Assembly: GCF_000633595.2 (NCBI RefSeq)
Contig: NZ_JIBU02000053.1
Span: forward strand, 1-41,534
Length of the DNA: 41,534 nt
Direction of reading: 5' to 3'
Source of the DNA: Clostridium drakei
Lineage (GTDB): Bacteria > Bacillota > Clostridia > Clostridiales > Clostridiaceae
Made by a program: the position numbers and the translations under genes. Below the pieces are notes generated by a model. The model did no database searches. It was given only the letters and a program-made list of their open reading frames with translations, and was not told the DNA's origin. Below are positions 1 to 8,344 of the stretch, one piece after another. Every line of letters begins with the position of its first letter. The stretch's first letter is position 1.

Positions 1-57
1 TGAAGTGAGTTTTCCTTCACAGCATATATCAGCCGGAATACAGTTGAAAGTTACTTC
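1..57 (+). repeat. 3' fragment of dispersed structured element (copy a)
   Basis: This is the right-hand end of the dispersed element seen in full at about 18.62-19.2 kb. It contains the distal arm of the large hairpin: CCTTCACAGCATATATCAG, the 5-nt internal-loop strand CCGGA, then ATACAGTTGAAAGTTACTTC. Positions 1-26 are identical to the last 26 bases of the window, which belong to another copy. The rest of this copy lies outside the window. Confidence 0.8.
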
Positions 58-94
58 GCTTTACATACGCTTAAGTCGCAATATTTTTAGATTA

Positions 95-853
95 TTACTT
101 ATCTAAAATAACAAGTTCTACAGGACAATGGTCTGATCCCATAACTTCGGTGTGAATGTCTGCATTAACTAACCTTTCCTTTAAGCAATCTGAAACACAA
201 AAATAGTCTATACGCCAACCAGCATTATTTTTTCTAGCATTAAATCTATAAGACCACCAAGAATATACTCCTTGTTTATCTGGATTAAAATACCTATAAG
301 TATCAATAAATCCATTGCTTAAAAGTTCAGTAAACTTTTCTCTTTCTTCATCTGTAAATCCAGCATTCTTCCTATTTGTTTTAGGATTTTTAAGATCTAT
401 TTCCTTGTGAGCCACATTTAAATCTCCACACATGATTACAGGTTTTTTCTTTTCCAAAGACTTTAAATAATCTCTAAAATCATTTTCCCATTTCATTCTA
501 TATTCTAATCTAGCTAACTGATCCTTAGAATTAGGTGTGTATACTGTTACAATATAAAAATCATCAAATTCTAAAGTAATAACTCTGCCTTCTTTATCAT
601 GTTCTTCTATACCAATTCCATATTTAAAATTCAACGGTTTCTTTTTTGTAAATATAGCTGTGCCAGAATATCCTTTCCTTTCAGCATAATTCCAATACTG
701 ACGATATCCATCTAACTCCAATTCTATTTGACCTTCTTGTAATTTACTTTCTTGAATACAAAATATATCTGCTTGCGTCTCTTTAAAATAATCTAAAAAT
801 CCCTTAGTGACACATGCTCTAATGCCATTTACATTCCATGATATTAATTTCAA
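95..853 (-). CDS. xth: Exodeoxyribonuclease III (AP endonuclease)
   Basis: Exonuclease III family enzyme that cuts DNA at abasic sites and removes 3' blocking groups in base excision repair. The protein (about 252 aa, usual for the family) shows the endonuclease/exonuclease/phosphatase fold motifs in order: WNVNGIR near the N-terminus, CIQESK with the metal-binding Glu at about residue 35, GDLNVAH in the middle, and GSDHCPVEL at the C-terminus with the catalytic Asp-His. I chose the TTG start at 853 because GGAGG lies 7 nt upstream and the protein then begins MKLISWNVNG; the longer frame to 868 would place that ribosome binding site inside the gene. It stands alone, with a repeat fragment downstream and a hairpin between it and ilvA. 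Confidence 0.95.
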   Translation of the reverse strand: MKLISWNVNGIRACVTKGFLDYFKETQADIFCIQESKLQEGQIELELDGYRQYWNYAERKGYSGTAIFTKKKPLNFKYGIGIEEHDKEGRVITLEFDDFYIVTVYTPNSKDQLARLEYRMKWENDFRDYLKSLEKKKPVIMCGDLNVAHKEIDLKNPKTNRKNAGFTDEEREKFTELLSNGFIDTYRYFNPDKQGVYSWWSYRFNARKNNAGWRIDYFCVSDCLKERLVNADIHTEVMGSDHCPVELVILDK

Positions 854-919
854 AATACATACCTCCAATGTTATCTTTTAGTAAATCATGAAATTTACCA
901 TACAAACTTTCTAGCTAAC

Positions 920-954
920 AATATAAGCATAATACGAAGTATTATGCTTATATT
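920..954. terminator. Perfect AT-rich hairpin between ilvA and xth
   Basis: A perfect inverted repeat with a roughly 16-bp stem and a 3-nt loop lies downstream of ilvA and upstream of xth. It has no clean T tract on either strand, so termination is likely but not certain. The right arm resembles the sequence just after the dispersed element near 19.2 kb. Confidence 0.45.
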
Positions 955-1007
955 ATGATAAAATTCACAAGTAAATTATAACACAGATTTCACTAATTAT
1001 TTCAATA

Positions 1008-2240
1008 TTAATATACCTTATCTACATTATAGCCTTCTTCATTCAAGGCTTTCACTATTTCTTCTATATGATCTTGTCCATTTGTCTCTACTGTAACTTC
1101 TAAAGCTACATGTTTTAATCTATCAATAGCCTTAAACTGATTGTGATCTAATTTTATTACATTAGCCCCTTTATCTGATAATATTTTAGATATCTTAACT
1201 AATTGTCCTGGAGTATCTTGAAGTTTGACTGAGAAGCAGAATATTCTTCCTCTTGAAAATAATCCATGATTTAAAAGTGATGCTATAGTTACCACATCTA
1301 TATTTCCACCACTTATTAAAGAAACTACTTTTTTACCTTTAAAATCTAATCTCTTTAAAGCAGCTAATGACATTACTCCTGTTGCCTCTGCTACAAGTTT
1401 ATGTTTTTCTAGAAGAATAAATACAGCTTCCATAAGTTCTTGATCACTTACTGTAACAATTTCATCTACATGCTTTTTAATTACTTCAAATGTAATATCT
1501 CCTGGCTGTTTAACTGCTGCTCCATCTGCAATAGTATCTATGGCATCTGCATAAGTTAATTTACCAGTATTAAAAGATATCTGCATAGGATTTGCATTTT
1601 CTCCTTGAACTCCTATTACTTTTATATTAGGATTAATAGCTTTAGCTGCTGTTGATATACCACTTATTAGTCCGCCGCCGCCAATTGGTACTAATATAGC
1701 ATCTACATCTTTTAACTCTTCCATAACTTCAAGTGCTATAGTTCCTTGACCAGCCATTACATCCACATCATTAAATGGATGAACAAAAGTATATCTATGC
1801 TCTTTTTCTAGTCTTTTAGCTTCCTCATAAGCTTCATCATAAACTTTTCCCTTTAAAACTACATTAGCCCCATAATTTTTTGTAGCTTGTACTTTTATTA
1901 ATGGTGTGGTTTCAGGCATAACAATAGTCGCCTTAATTCCAAGCTTATTTGCAGCATAAGCAACTCCCTGTGCATGGTTACCTGCTGAAGATGCTATTAA
2001 TCCTTTCTTTTTCTGTTCTTCAGTCAATTTGCATATCTTATTTAATGCTCCTCTTAATTTAAAAGCTCCAGTAATCTGAAGATTTTCTGGCTTTATATAA
2101 ACCTCATTTCCACTTTCACGACTAAACTCTGAACTATATATTAATTTTGTATTTACACATATATCCTTTATTCTTTCTTTAGCCTCTTTTACATCACTTA
2201 ATGTTAAATATTCCTTATCTACTACTAAATTTTCTTTCAT
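1008..2240 (-). CDS. ilvA: Threonine ammonia-lyase (threonine dehydratase)
   Basis: PLP enzyme that deaminates L-threonine to 2-oxobutyrate, the committed step towards isoleucine. The 410-aa protein has the PLP lysine in GAFKLRGA (about K61), the SAGNHAQG substrate loop, the glycine-rich phosphate loop GGGGLISG near residue 187, and one C-terminal ACT-type domain from about residue 335. The length is that of the shorter, single-ACT form. The ribosome binding site AAGGGGGC precedes the ATG. The T-box leader upstream, with a probable isoleucine specifier, argues for a biosynthetic rather than catabolic role. It lies beside the threonine operon that makes its substrate but has its own promoter. 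Confidence 0.93.
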   Translation of the reverse strand: MKENLVVDKEYLTLSDVKEAKERIKDICVNTKLIYSSEFSRESGNEVYIKPENLQITGAFKLRGALNKICKLTEEQKKKGLIASSAGNHAQGVAYAANKLGIKATIVMPETTPLIKVQATKNYGANVVLKGKVYDEAYEEAKRLEKEHRYTFVHPFNDVDVMAGQGTIALEVMEELKDVDAILVPIGGGGLISGISTAAKAINPNIKVIGVQGENANPMQISFNTGKLTYADAIDTIADGAAVKQPGDITFEVIKKHVDEIVTVSDQELMEAVFILLEKHKLVAEATGVMSLAALKRLDFKGKKVVSLISGGNIDVVTIASLLNHGLFSRGRIFCFSVKLQDTPGQLVKISKILSDKGANVIKLDHNQFKAIDRLKHVALEVTVETNGQDHIEEIVKALNEEGYNVDKVY

Positions 2241-2488
2241 TTTTATTGCCCCCTTCTATTTACTTTTAACTTTTGTTACTAGTTTTGTGTTTTGCCCCAA
2301 TTTTCCAAAAATTCCTCCTTATCCTATTTTTTTAGTTTTATATGTAATTTTCTTGAAATACTGCTAAATTATATATCATCATAATTCTTAACGTTATAAC
2401 TATGCCTTGATATAGTAGGTAAGTTAATCTACGTTGCTTTAACATGATCTAAAAGTAATTTAAACAGTATTTAACAATTTACTTACAA

Positions 2489-2845
2489 TAAAAAAATCTT
2501 TCATCCTTAAAAGCATAATTATCTTATACTTATAAGGACGAAAGATTAAACTTCCGTGGTACCACCTTAATTGCAATTAGCTACACTAACTGCCACTTAT
2601 TATCAGGTCAACTCTAAACAACTTAACTATATAAATCTATTATTTATAGTGAACCCTAACCATATATCGCTGGTAAACGTCTTTACTTACTTGACAAAAG
2701 TCTTTCAATTAAGAAGCTCCGGAGTGATCATTATATATTCACATTAACACTAACTTTCACCTAACGCTAGCTCTCTTTAGTTAACCATCAAATACCTTTT
2801 TCTCCATCTCTGCTTTACATATTAAATTTATAAATTATTAACTTG
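2489..2845 (-). promoter_or_regulatory. T-box leader of ilvA, probable isoleucine specifier
   Basis: On the minus strand the leader ends with the T-box sequence AAGGTGGTACCACGG (2554-2568), followed by a strong hairpin (2496-2547, stem AATCTTTCGTCCTTAT-like) and a T run at 2489-2495. This is the classic antiterminator/terminator pair that senses uncharged tRNA. Stem I carries GGTGAAAG-like and ACTCCGGAGC sequences. The triplet just before ACTCC is ATC (2726-2728), an isoleucine codon, which fits the ilvA target. The specifier call rests on position within stem I, not on a computed fold. About 250 nt without visible features separate the terminator from the ilvA start. Confidence 0.9.
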
Positions 2846-2851
2846 TTAGTA

Positions 2852-2880
2852 ATTATATTTTAATTTTGATAGGTTGTCAA
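2852..2880 (-). promoter_or_regulatory. Consensus promoter of the T-box/ilvA transcript
   Basis: Minus-strand TTGACA (2875-2880) and TATAAT (2852-2857) are separated by exactly 17 nt, a perfect sigma-A promoter. It starts just 8 nt beyond the end of hom, so transcription of the T-box would begin near 2845. Confidence 0.88.
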
Positions 2881-2887
2881 TATACTT

Positions 2888-4171
2888 TTAATTTAATTCT
2901 TCAATTCTAATTACATTCTTAATTTTATCAACTATTTCCAAACTCTTTATTTCCTCTAGAGATTTATTGACATTTCCTTCTATAGTTTCATGAGTAACAA
3001 GAACTAATGATACAAAATCTTCTTTTTTAGGTTTTTGTATAAATGATAAAATACTCACTTCATTTTTTCCAAGTATAGTAGCTATCTTTCCTAGAACTCC
3101 TGGCATATCTTTTACTGTAATTCTTAAATAGTACTGAGATTTAATTTCTGATGAACTAGCTATTTCTCTATTATTGTATTTTATATCCTCAGTATTTACA
3201 CCTTCTCTATCATTTCTTAAAACGGATATGATATCTCCAACTACAGCACTTCCTGTTGGAAGTTCTCCAGCTCCTCTTCCGCAAAGCATCAAATCTCCAA
3301 CTGCATTTCCCTTAATAAGAATTGCATTAAAGGAATCATTAACATTAGCTAAAGTATGAATTGCAGGAATCATTGTTGGATGCACTCTAACTTCCAATTT
3401 TCCATTTACATCCTTAACTATAGCTAAAAGCTTTATAACATATCCTAATTCTTTAGCATATTCTATATCCTTAGGTCTTATCTTAGTTATACCTTCTACA
3501 TATACATTATCTACATTTACCTTTGTTTCAAAGGCTAAAGTAGTTAAAATAGACAATTTATAAACTGCATCAAAGCCCTCTACATCAGAAGTCGGATCTG
3601 CTTCTGCATAACCTTTTTGCTGTGCCTCTTTAAGTGCACTTTCAAAGTCCATACCCTCTAAAGTCATTTTAGTTAATATATAATTTGTAGTTCCATTTAT
3701 TATCCCAACAACCTCTTCTATTTTATTAGCTGTTAAGCTTTCATTTATGCTGTTTATTACAGGAATCCCCCCCGCTACACTAGCTTCAAAGTTTACAATA
3801 ACGCCCATTTTGTGTGCTTCTTCAAAAATTTGTTCTCCATTAGTTGCAATAAGCAATTTATTCGCAGTCACTACATGTTTTTTATTTTTTATAGCATTTA
3901 ATATATATTGCTTAGCAGGTTCTAATCCACCTATAACTTCTACTACAATTTTTATACTATCATCATTGAATATTTCATCTGCATTAGTGGTTAGAATTTC
4001 ACCAGGTACATCTACTCCTCTATTTTTTCCTGTATCTCTTACAAGTATCTTCGCAATTTCTATATCATAACCTGCTCTTTTGATTATAGTTTCCCTATTG
4101 TTCTTTAATATATTCCAAACACCTTTTCCAACATTTCCTAAACCTAGTAACGCAATTCTAACCTTTTCCAT
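2888..4171 (-). CDS. hom: Homoserine dehydrogenase
   Basis: NAD(P)-dependent reduction of aspartate semialdehyde to homoserine. The 427-aa protein has an N-terminal Rossmann motif GLGNVGKG, then NKLLIA, GTTNYILTKM and the catalytic-region motif ADPTSDVEGFDAVYKL, followed by a C-terminal ACT domain (about residues 347-427), as in threonine-sensitive Gram-positive enzymes. I chose the ATG at 4171 because AGAGGAG lies 8 nt upstream; the longer frame to 4189 would encode that site. It is the last gene of the thrC-thrB-aspartokinase-hom series, 27 nt after the aspartokinase stop. No terminator is obvious before the ilvA promoter. Confidence 0.95.
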   Translation of the reverse strand: MEKVRIALLGLGNVGKGVWNILKNNRETIIKRAGYDIEIAKILVRDTGKNRGVDVPGEILTTNADEIFNDDSIKIVVEVIGGLEPAKQYILNAIKNKKHVVTANKLLIATNGEQIFEEAHKMGVIVNFEASVAGGIPVINSINESLTANKIEEVVGIINGTTNYILTKMTLEGMDFESALKEAQQKGYAEADPTSDVEGFDAVYKLSILTTLAFETKVNVDNVYVEGITKIRPKDIEYAKELGYVIKLLAIVKDVNGKLEVRVHPTMIPAIHTLANVNDSFNAILIKGNAVGDLMLCGRGAGELPTGSAVVGDIISVLRNDREGVNTEDIKYNNREIASSSEIKSQYYLRITVKDMPGVLGKIATILGKNEVSILSFIQKPKKEDFVSLVLVTHETIEGNVNKSLEEIKSLEIVDKIKNVIRIEELN

Positions 4172-4198
4172 AATTATTACTCCTCTCATTTACACAAG

Positions 4199-5518
4199 CT
4201 AATTTACAAAAGCTCTATATATAGATCTAAGACCTTTTTCAAAATCATCATTTTCAACACCTACAGTAATGTTTATTTCACTAGATCCTTGATTTATCAT
4301 TCTAATGTTTACATCACCTTTAGCAAGGCCACTAAATACCTTTGATGATATTCCTTTTGTTCTATCCATACCTTTACCTACAGTGGCTATAAGTGCCATA
4401 TTAGGATGAACATCTATAGAATCTGGATTACATTGTCTTTTTATTTCTTCCAATATATTATCCAATTTATCTCCAAGTTGCTCTTCCTCTATTACTAATG
4501 AAACCGAATCTATACCAGATGGCATATTTTCAAAAGATACTCCATTACCTTCTAATATAGAAAGAAGTTTTCTACAAAAACCTTGTTCTGAATTCATAAG
4601 CATTTTTTGTACAGCTATAACTGTAAAGCCTTTTTTACCTGCTATACCTGTAATAGTTCCACTATAGTTTATTGGTTTATTATCATCTACAATTAAAGTT
4701 CCTTTATCCTGCGGCCTATTAGTATTTCTTATATTTATAGGTATGCATACATCCCTAATCGGAAATATGCTTTCTTCATGAAGTACTTTTGCTCCCATAT
4801 AAGAAAGTTCTCTAAGTTCTTTATAAGTTATAACTTCTATTGGTTTAGCATCTTCAACTATATTGGGATCTGCCATTAAAAAGCCTGAAACATCTGTCCA
4901 ATTTTCATAAAGATCTGCTTGAGAACACCTTGCAATTACAGCTCCTGTTACATCAGATCCTCCTCTTGTAAAAGTTTTTATATTTTCATCAGGCATAGCA
5001 CCATAAAATCCTGGTATAACTGCTCTCTCAACATTTGCCATTCTTTCTTTAAATGCTATTTCTGTAGCTTCTAAGTCCAAAGTTTTGTACTTCTTAAAAC
5101 ATATAACTTCTGCTGCGTCTACGAATTCATATCCAAGATAAGATGCTAAAATCAATCCATTTAAATATTCCCCTCTACTTGCTGTATAATCTGCTGAAGC
5201 TCCTTGTTCTATCTTACTTTTTATTTGATCCAAATATTTTTTTATATCTATATTAACTTCTAATTCCTTTGCCAAAGTAACATATCTATCTTCTATAAGC
5301 CTAAAAACATCTTCAAAGGATATACTATTTTGTGCATGTGCATGGCACAAATATAAGAGATCTGTTATTTTATAATCCTTTTTAAATCTCTTTCCTGGTG
5401 CAGAAGGTACAATATATCTTCTTTTATCATCATCTAAAACTATATTTTTTACTTTTCTAAATTGATCACTATCTGCAAGTGAACTTCCTCCAAATTTAGC
5501 TACAACTATATTACTCAT
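4199..5518 (-). CDS. lysC: Aspartate kinase
   Basis: Phosphorylates aspartate, the first step of the aspartate family pathway. The 439-aa protein opens with the kinase motif AKFGGSS and includes TRGGSDVTGA, which fits the substrate/ATP region, then tandem ACT-like regulatory domains in the last ~140 residues (about 300-439). It is a monofunctional kinase rather than a fusion to homoserine dehydrogenase. GGGGGG precedes the ATG. Being inside the threonine operon suggests it serves threonine supply and could be the threonine-responsive isozyme, but effector specificity cannot be read from sequence alone. The paralogue symbol is therefore less certain than the function. Confidence 0.93.
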   Translation of the reverse strand: MSNIVVAKFGGSSLADSDQFRKVKNIVLDDDKRRYIVPSAPGKRFKKDYKITDLLYLCHAHAQNSISFEDVFRLIEDRYVTLAKELEVNIDIKKYLDQIKSKIEQGASADYTASRGEYLNGLILASYLGYEFVDAAEVICFKKYKTLDLEATEIAFKERMANVERAVIPGFYGAMPDENIKTFTRGGSDVTGAVIARCSQADLYENWTDVSGFLMADPNIVEDAKPIEVITYKELRELSYMGAKVLHEESIFPIRDVCIPINIRNTNRPQDKGTLIVDDNKPINYSGTITGIAGKKGFTVIAVQKMLMNSEQGFCRKLLSILEGNGVSFENMPSGIDSVSLVIEEEQLGDKLDNILEEIKRQCNPDSIDVHPNMALIATVGKGMDRTKGISSKVFSGLAKGDVNIRMINQGSSEINITVGVENDDFEKGLRSIYRAFVN

Positions 5519-5533
5519 TATTAGCCCCCCGTT

Positions 5534-5585
5534 TATTTTAGTTAAAAATTAATAGTTAAAGAATGAAATTTATTTTAACTATTGA
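5534..5585 (-). other. Intercistronic hairpin between thrB and aspartokinase
   Basis: The 75-nt gap holds an inverted repeat, AATAGTTAAA paired with TTTAACTATT about 12 nt apart. It could tune expression or RNA stability within the operon. It lacks a T tract placed for termination. Confidence 0.35.
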
Positions 5586-5593
5586 TTATTAAC

Positions 5594-6502
5594 TTAACTA
5601 CATTTAGTTAATTCTGCTTCTCTATTTACAATAACTCCTTGATTTTCTATTTTAAGTTCTTTTACTGCCCACTTACTTTCCAAATTATTCAAAAACTTCT
5701 GAATATTTTTAGAAAAATCATTATCCTCTTCCTTAAGCATAACCATAATTGTTGGACCTGCCCCACTTAAAAATACACCCAAACAATTAAGCTTTTCACA
5801 TTGTTCCTTTACAGAATAAAAATTTTCTATTAGCTGTGCTCTATAATCTTGATGTAACTTGTCTTTACAAGCAAATTTAAGCAAATGAAAATCTCCATTA
5901 TTCAATGCACTTATTAATAGTGCAGTTCTTCCTATATTATAAATTCCTTGTTTATACTCTACATTTTTAGGCAATACTGCTCTTGCCTTTTCTGTAGACA
6001 ATGTAAAATTAGGTATAAGTGCGCAAAACTTAATGCCTTCTTTTATATTTACTTTATTATAAACAACTTCTTCACCTTCAGATATAGAAACAGTCATACC
6101 TCCACAAAATGCTGGATTTATATTATCAGGATGCCCTTCAACTTCCACTGCCAAATCTAAAAGCTGTTGATTATCTAAAACTCTTCCTGCTAATTCATTA
6201 GCACAAACAACTCCTCCTATTACACAAGCAGCACTACTTCCAAGTCCTCTTGATACAGGTATTTCACTTTCTATCTTTATCTTCAAGCCTTTAGGTTTAT
6301 AACCTATTTTTTCAAAACATCTTTTCATAGCTCTGTATATTAAATTATCTTCATTTTTAAATTTGTCATCGCAGCCTTCAAAGATAAGACCTTCTTCAAT
6401 TTCTTCTACAATAAATTTATTATACATATTAACTGCTATTCCAAGGCAATCAAATCCAGGACCCATATTTGCACTTGTAGCAGGCACTCTAACTTCTACC
6501 AT
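5594..6502 (-). CDS. thrB: Homoserine kinase
   Basis: GHMP-family kinase that phosphorylates homoserine for threonine synthesis. The 302-aa protein begins [19 protein letters not shown], the usual N-terminus of the family, and carries the ATP-binding GLGSSAA motif near residue 90 and the C-terminal LSGAGPT motif. Both a GTG at 6511 directly after the thrC stop and an ATG at 6502 have upstream purine-rich sites; I prefer the ATG because it gives the family-typical N-terminus. It is almost contiguous with thrC, so the two are probably translationally coupled. Confidence 0.94.
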   Translation of the reverse strand: MVEVRVPATSANMGPGFDCLGIAVNMYNKFIVEEIEEGLIFEGCDDKFKNEDNLIYRAMKRCFEKIGYKPKGLKIKIESEIPVSRGLGSSAACVIGGVVCANELAGRVLDNQQLLDLAVEVEGHPDNINPAFCGGMTVSISEGEEVVYNKVNIKEGIKFCALIPNFTLSTEKARAVLPKNVEYKQGIYNIGRTALLISALNNGDFHLLKFACKDKLHQDYRAQLIENFYSVKEQCEKLNCLGVFLSGAGPTIMVMLKEEDNDFSKNIQKFLNNLESKWAVKELKIENQGVIVNREAELTKCS

Positions 6503-6511
6503 AAATATCAC

Positions 6512-7993
6512 CTACATCCTTAAAAATTTTTTAATAACTTCCTTCATTTCGTACTTTTCACAGGTTGTACTATGATGAATTTCTTTTTTATCTAATCCAT
6601 ATATACCTTTTGGTATTTCAAGTTTCATTTTCTTTGATAAATTTTGTACCATTTCAAATTCGGAAGCGCCTTCATCTGCAAATTTTAACACTTCATTTAT
6701 GCTCTTTGGAAACTTAAACGGACTTGCTGTTGAAGCTATTACTGAAACACTTTCATCTCCTGTATTTTTCTTGTATTTTTCATAAACATCGTAAGCTACT
6801 GCAGTATGAGTATCTATAACATATTTAGATGTTTCATAAGCCTTTCTAATTGATTCAAGAGTTTCTTTCTCTGTAGCAAAATCTCCATAAAGCACTTTCA
6901 AATTTTCCTTCATAACCTTTGTTATTTCATACTTTCCTTCTTTTTTAAGCTGTTTCATAAACATATTTATAAGTTCTTCATTTCTATCGCTTATTTCATA
7001 TAAAAATCTTTCTAAGTTACTTGATATTAAAATATCCATTGAAGGAGAATTAGTTACAGAAAATTCTCTTTTTCTATCATAAATTCCTGTATTTATAAAA
7101 TCTGTAAGAACTTTATTTTCATTAGATGCACAAATGAACTTTCCTATATTAACGCCCATTTGCTTAGCATAAAAAGCTGCTAGTATATTTCCAAAATTTC
7201 CTGTAGGGACAACTACGTTTATGCTTTCCCCATCTTTAATCTTTTTATTTTTTAATAAATTTACATATGAATAAACATAATAAACTATTTGGGGTACAAG
7301 TCTTCCTATATTTATTGAATTTGCAGAAGAAAACATATATCCTTTTTCATTTAAATTTTCATTAAATTCTTTATCTGCAAATATATCCTTAACTCCACTT
7401 TGAGCATCATCAAAATTTCCTTCTATACCTACCACAAATGTGTTTTCACCTTCTTGAGTAATCATTTGTCTTCTCTGAATTTCACTTACACCATGTTCTG
7501 GATAAAACACTATAATTTTTGTTCCGTCTACATCATGAAATCCTTCTAAAGCCGCTTTTCCAGTATCACCTGATGTAGCTGTAAGTATAACTATTTCCTT
7601 TTTTACACCTAATTTATTAGCTGCTGTTTTTAAAAGATATGGTAATACACTCAATGCCATATCTTTAAAGGCTAGCGTACTTCCATGATAAAGTTCTAAA
7701 AAATATGCTCCTGACTTGTACACCAATGGTGCTATTTTAGGAGTCTCAAATTTTTCATCATAAGCTTTATCTATACAATCTTTAAGTTCATCATCACTGA
7801 AATCATCAAAATACTTTTTCATAATATATAATGCAAGTTCCTGATAACTCATATTTTCTAATTCTTCAAAAGGTCTGGTTATCTTAGGAAACTTCTCTGG
7901 TATATATAATCCACCATCTTCAGCTATTCCTTTTATTATTGCTTCCGATGACTTTACAACTTTTCCTTTTCCTCTGGTGCTTTTGTATAACAT
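6512..7993 (-). CDS. thrC: Threonine synthase
   Basis: PLP enzyme converting O-phosphohomoserine to threonine. The 493-aa protein is the longer threonine synthase form. It shows the PLP lysine in STLAFKDMAL (about residue 110), the phosphate-binding TSGDTGKAAL loop, VVPTGNFGNILAA, and a C-terminal region with the STASPFKFPKS segment. The ribosome binding site AAGGGGG precedes the ATG at 7993. It is the first gene of the threonine operon, with a candidate promoter upstream at 8059-8087. Confidence 0.95.
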   Translation of the reverse strand: MLYKSTRGKGKVVKSSEAIIKGIAEDGGLYIPEKFPKITRPFEELENMSYQELALYIMKKYFDDFSDDELKDCIDKAYDEKFETPKIAPLVYKSGAYFLELYHGSTLAFKDMALSVLPYLLKTAANKLGVKKEIVILTATSGDTGKAALEGFHDVDGTKIIVFYPEHGVSEIQRRQMITQEGENTFVVGIEGNFDDAQSGVKDIFADKEFNENLNEKGYMFSSANSINIGRLVPQIVYYVYSYVNLLKNKKIKDGESINVVVPTGNFGNILAAFYAKQMGVNIGKFICASNENKVLTDFINTGIYDRKREFSVTNSPSMDILISSNLERFLYEISDRNEELINMFMKQLKKEGKYEITKVMKENLKVLYGDFATEKETLESIRKAYETSKYVIDTHTAVAYDVYEKYKKNTGDESVSVIASTASPFKFPKSINEVLKFADEGASEFEMVQNLSKKMKLEIPKGIYGLDKKEIHHSTTCEKYEMKEVIKKFLRM

Positions 7994-8058
7994 TTATTAG
8001 CCCCCTTTTAAGTTAACTTTTTATATATTTTATTTATGTATATTTAGCTATGCTATAT

Positions 8059-8087
8059 ATAATATAATGTTTGTGTTAAAAAATCAA
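8059..8087 (-). promoter_or_regulatory. Candidate promoter of the thrC operon
   Basis: Minus-strand TTGATT (8082-8087) and TATTAT (8059-8064) are spaced 17 nt apart, 66 nt upstream of thrC. Apart from this promoter and the terminator at 8244-8298, I see nothing else in the 350-bp gap between xylB and thrC. Confidence 0.6.
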
Positions 8088-8243
8088 GTGTTTTTTTTAG
8101 GCGTACACTTTGTATGTATTTGTTTTACTTAAAACCTTTACAAACCAAGTATTTATCAGTATTTTCACGCAATTCTTTCTTTAGATTTCTAAATAATTAA
8201 AAATAGCAAATTCATAATATGAATTAAATATATAAATTAAAAA

Positions 8244-8298
8244 GGTATGAACTTAATATTTCTCCAAAATTAATTTCAAGAAATCTAAATTCATACCC
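8244..8298 (-). terminator. Terminator of the lyxose/xylulose operon
   Basis: Read on the minus strand, GGGTATGAA pairs with TTCATACC across a loop that itself contains complementary ATTTCT/AGAAAT, followed directly by TTTTT. It lies 47 nt after the xylulokinase stop, as expected for a Rho-independent terminator. Confidence 0.8.
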
Positions 8299-8344
8299 AA
8301 ATCAAAATTTATCATTTAAAATTATATTATAATTATCATTTTAC

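Noticed and set aside
3174-4070. Open frames on the strand opposite hom, thrB, the ABC genes and araB
   Set aside because: They overlap strongly supported genes, lack ribosome binding sites and give low-complexity sequences; they are antisense shadows of AT-rich coding DNA.
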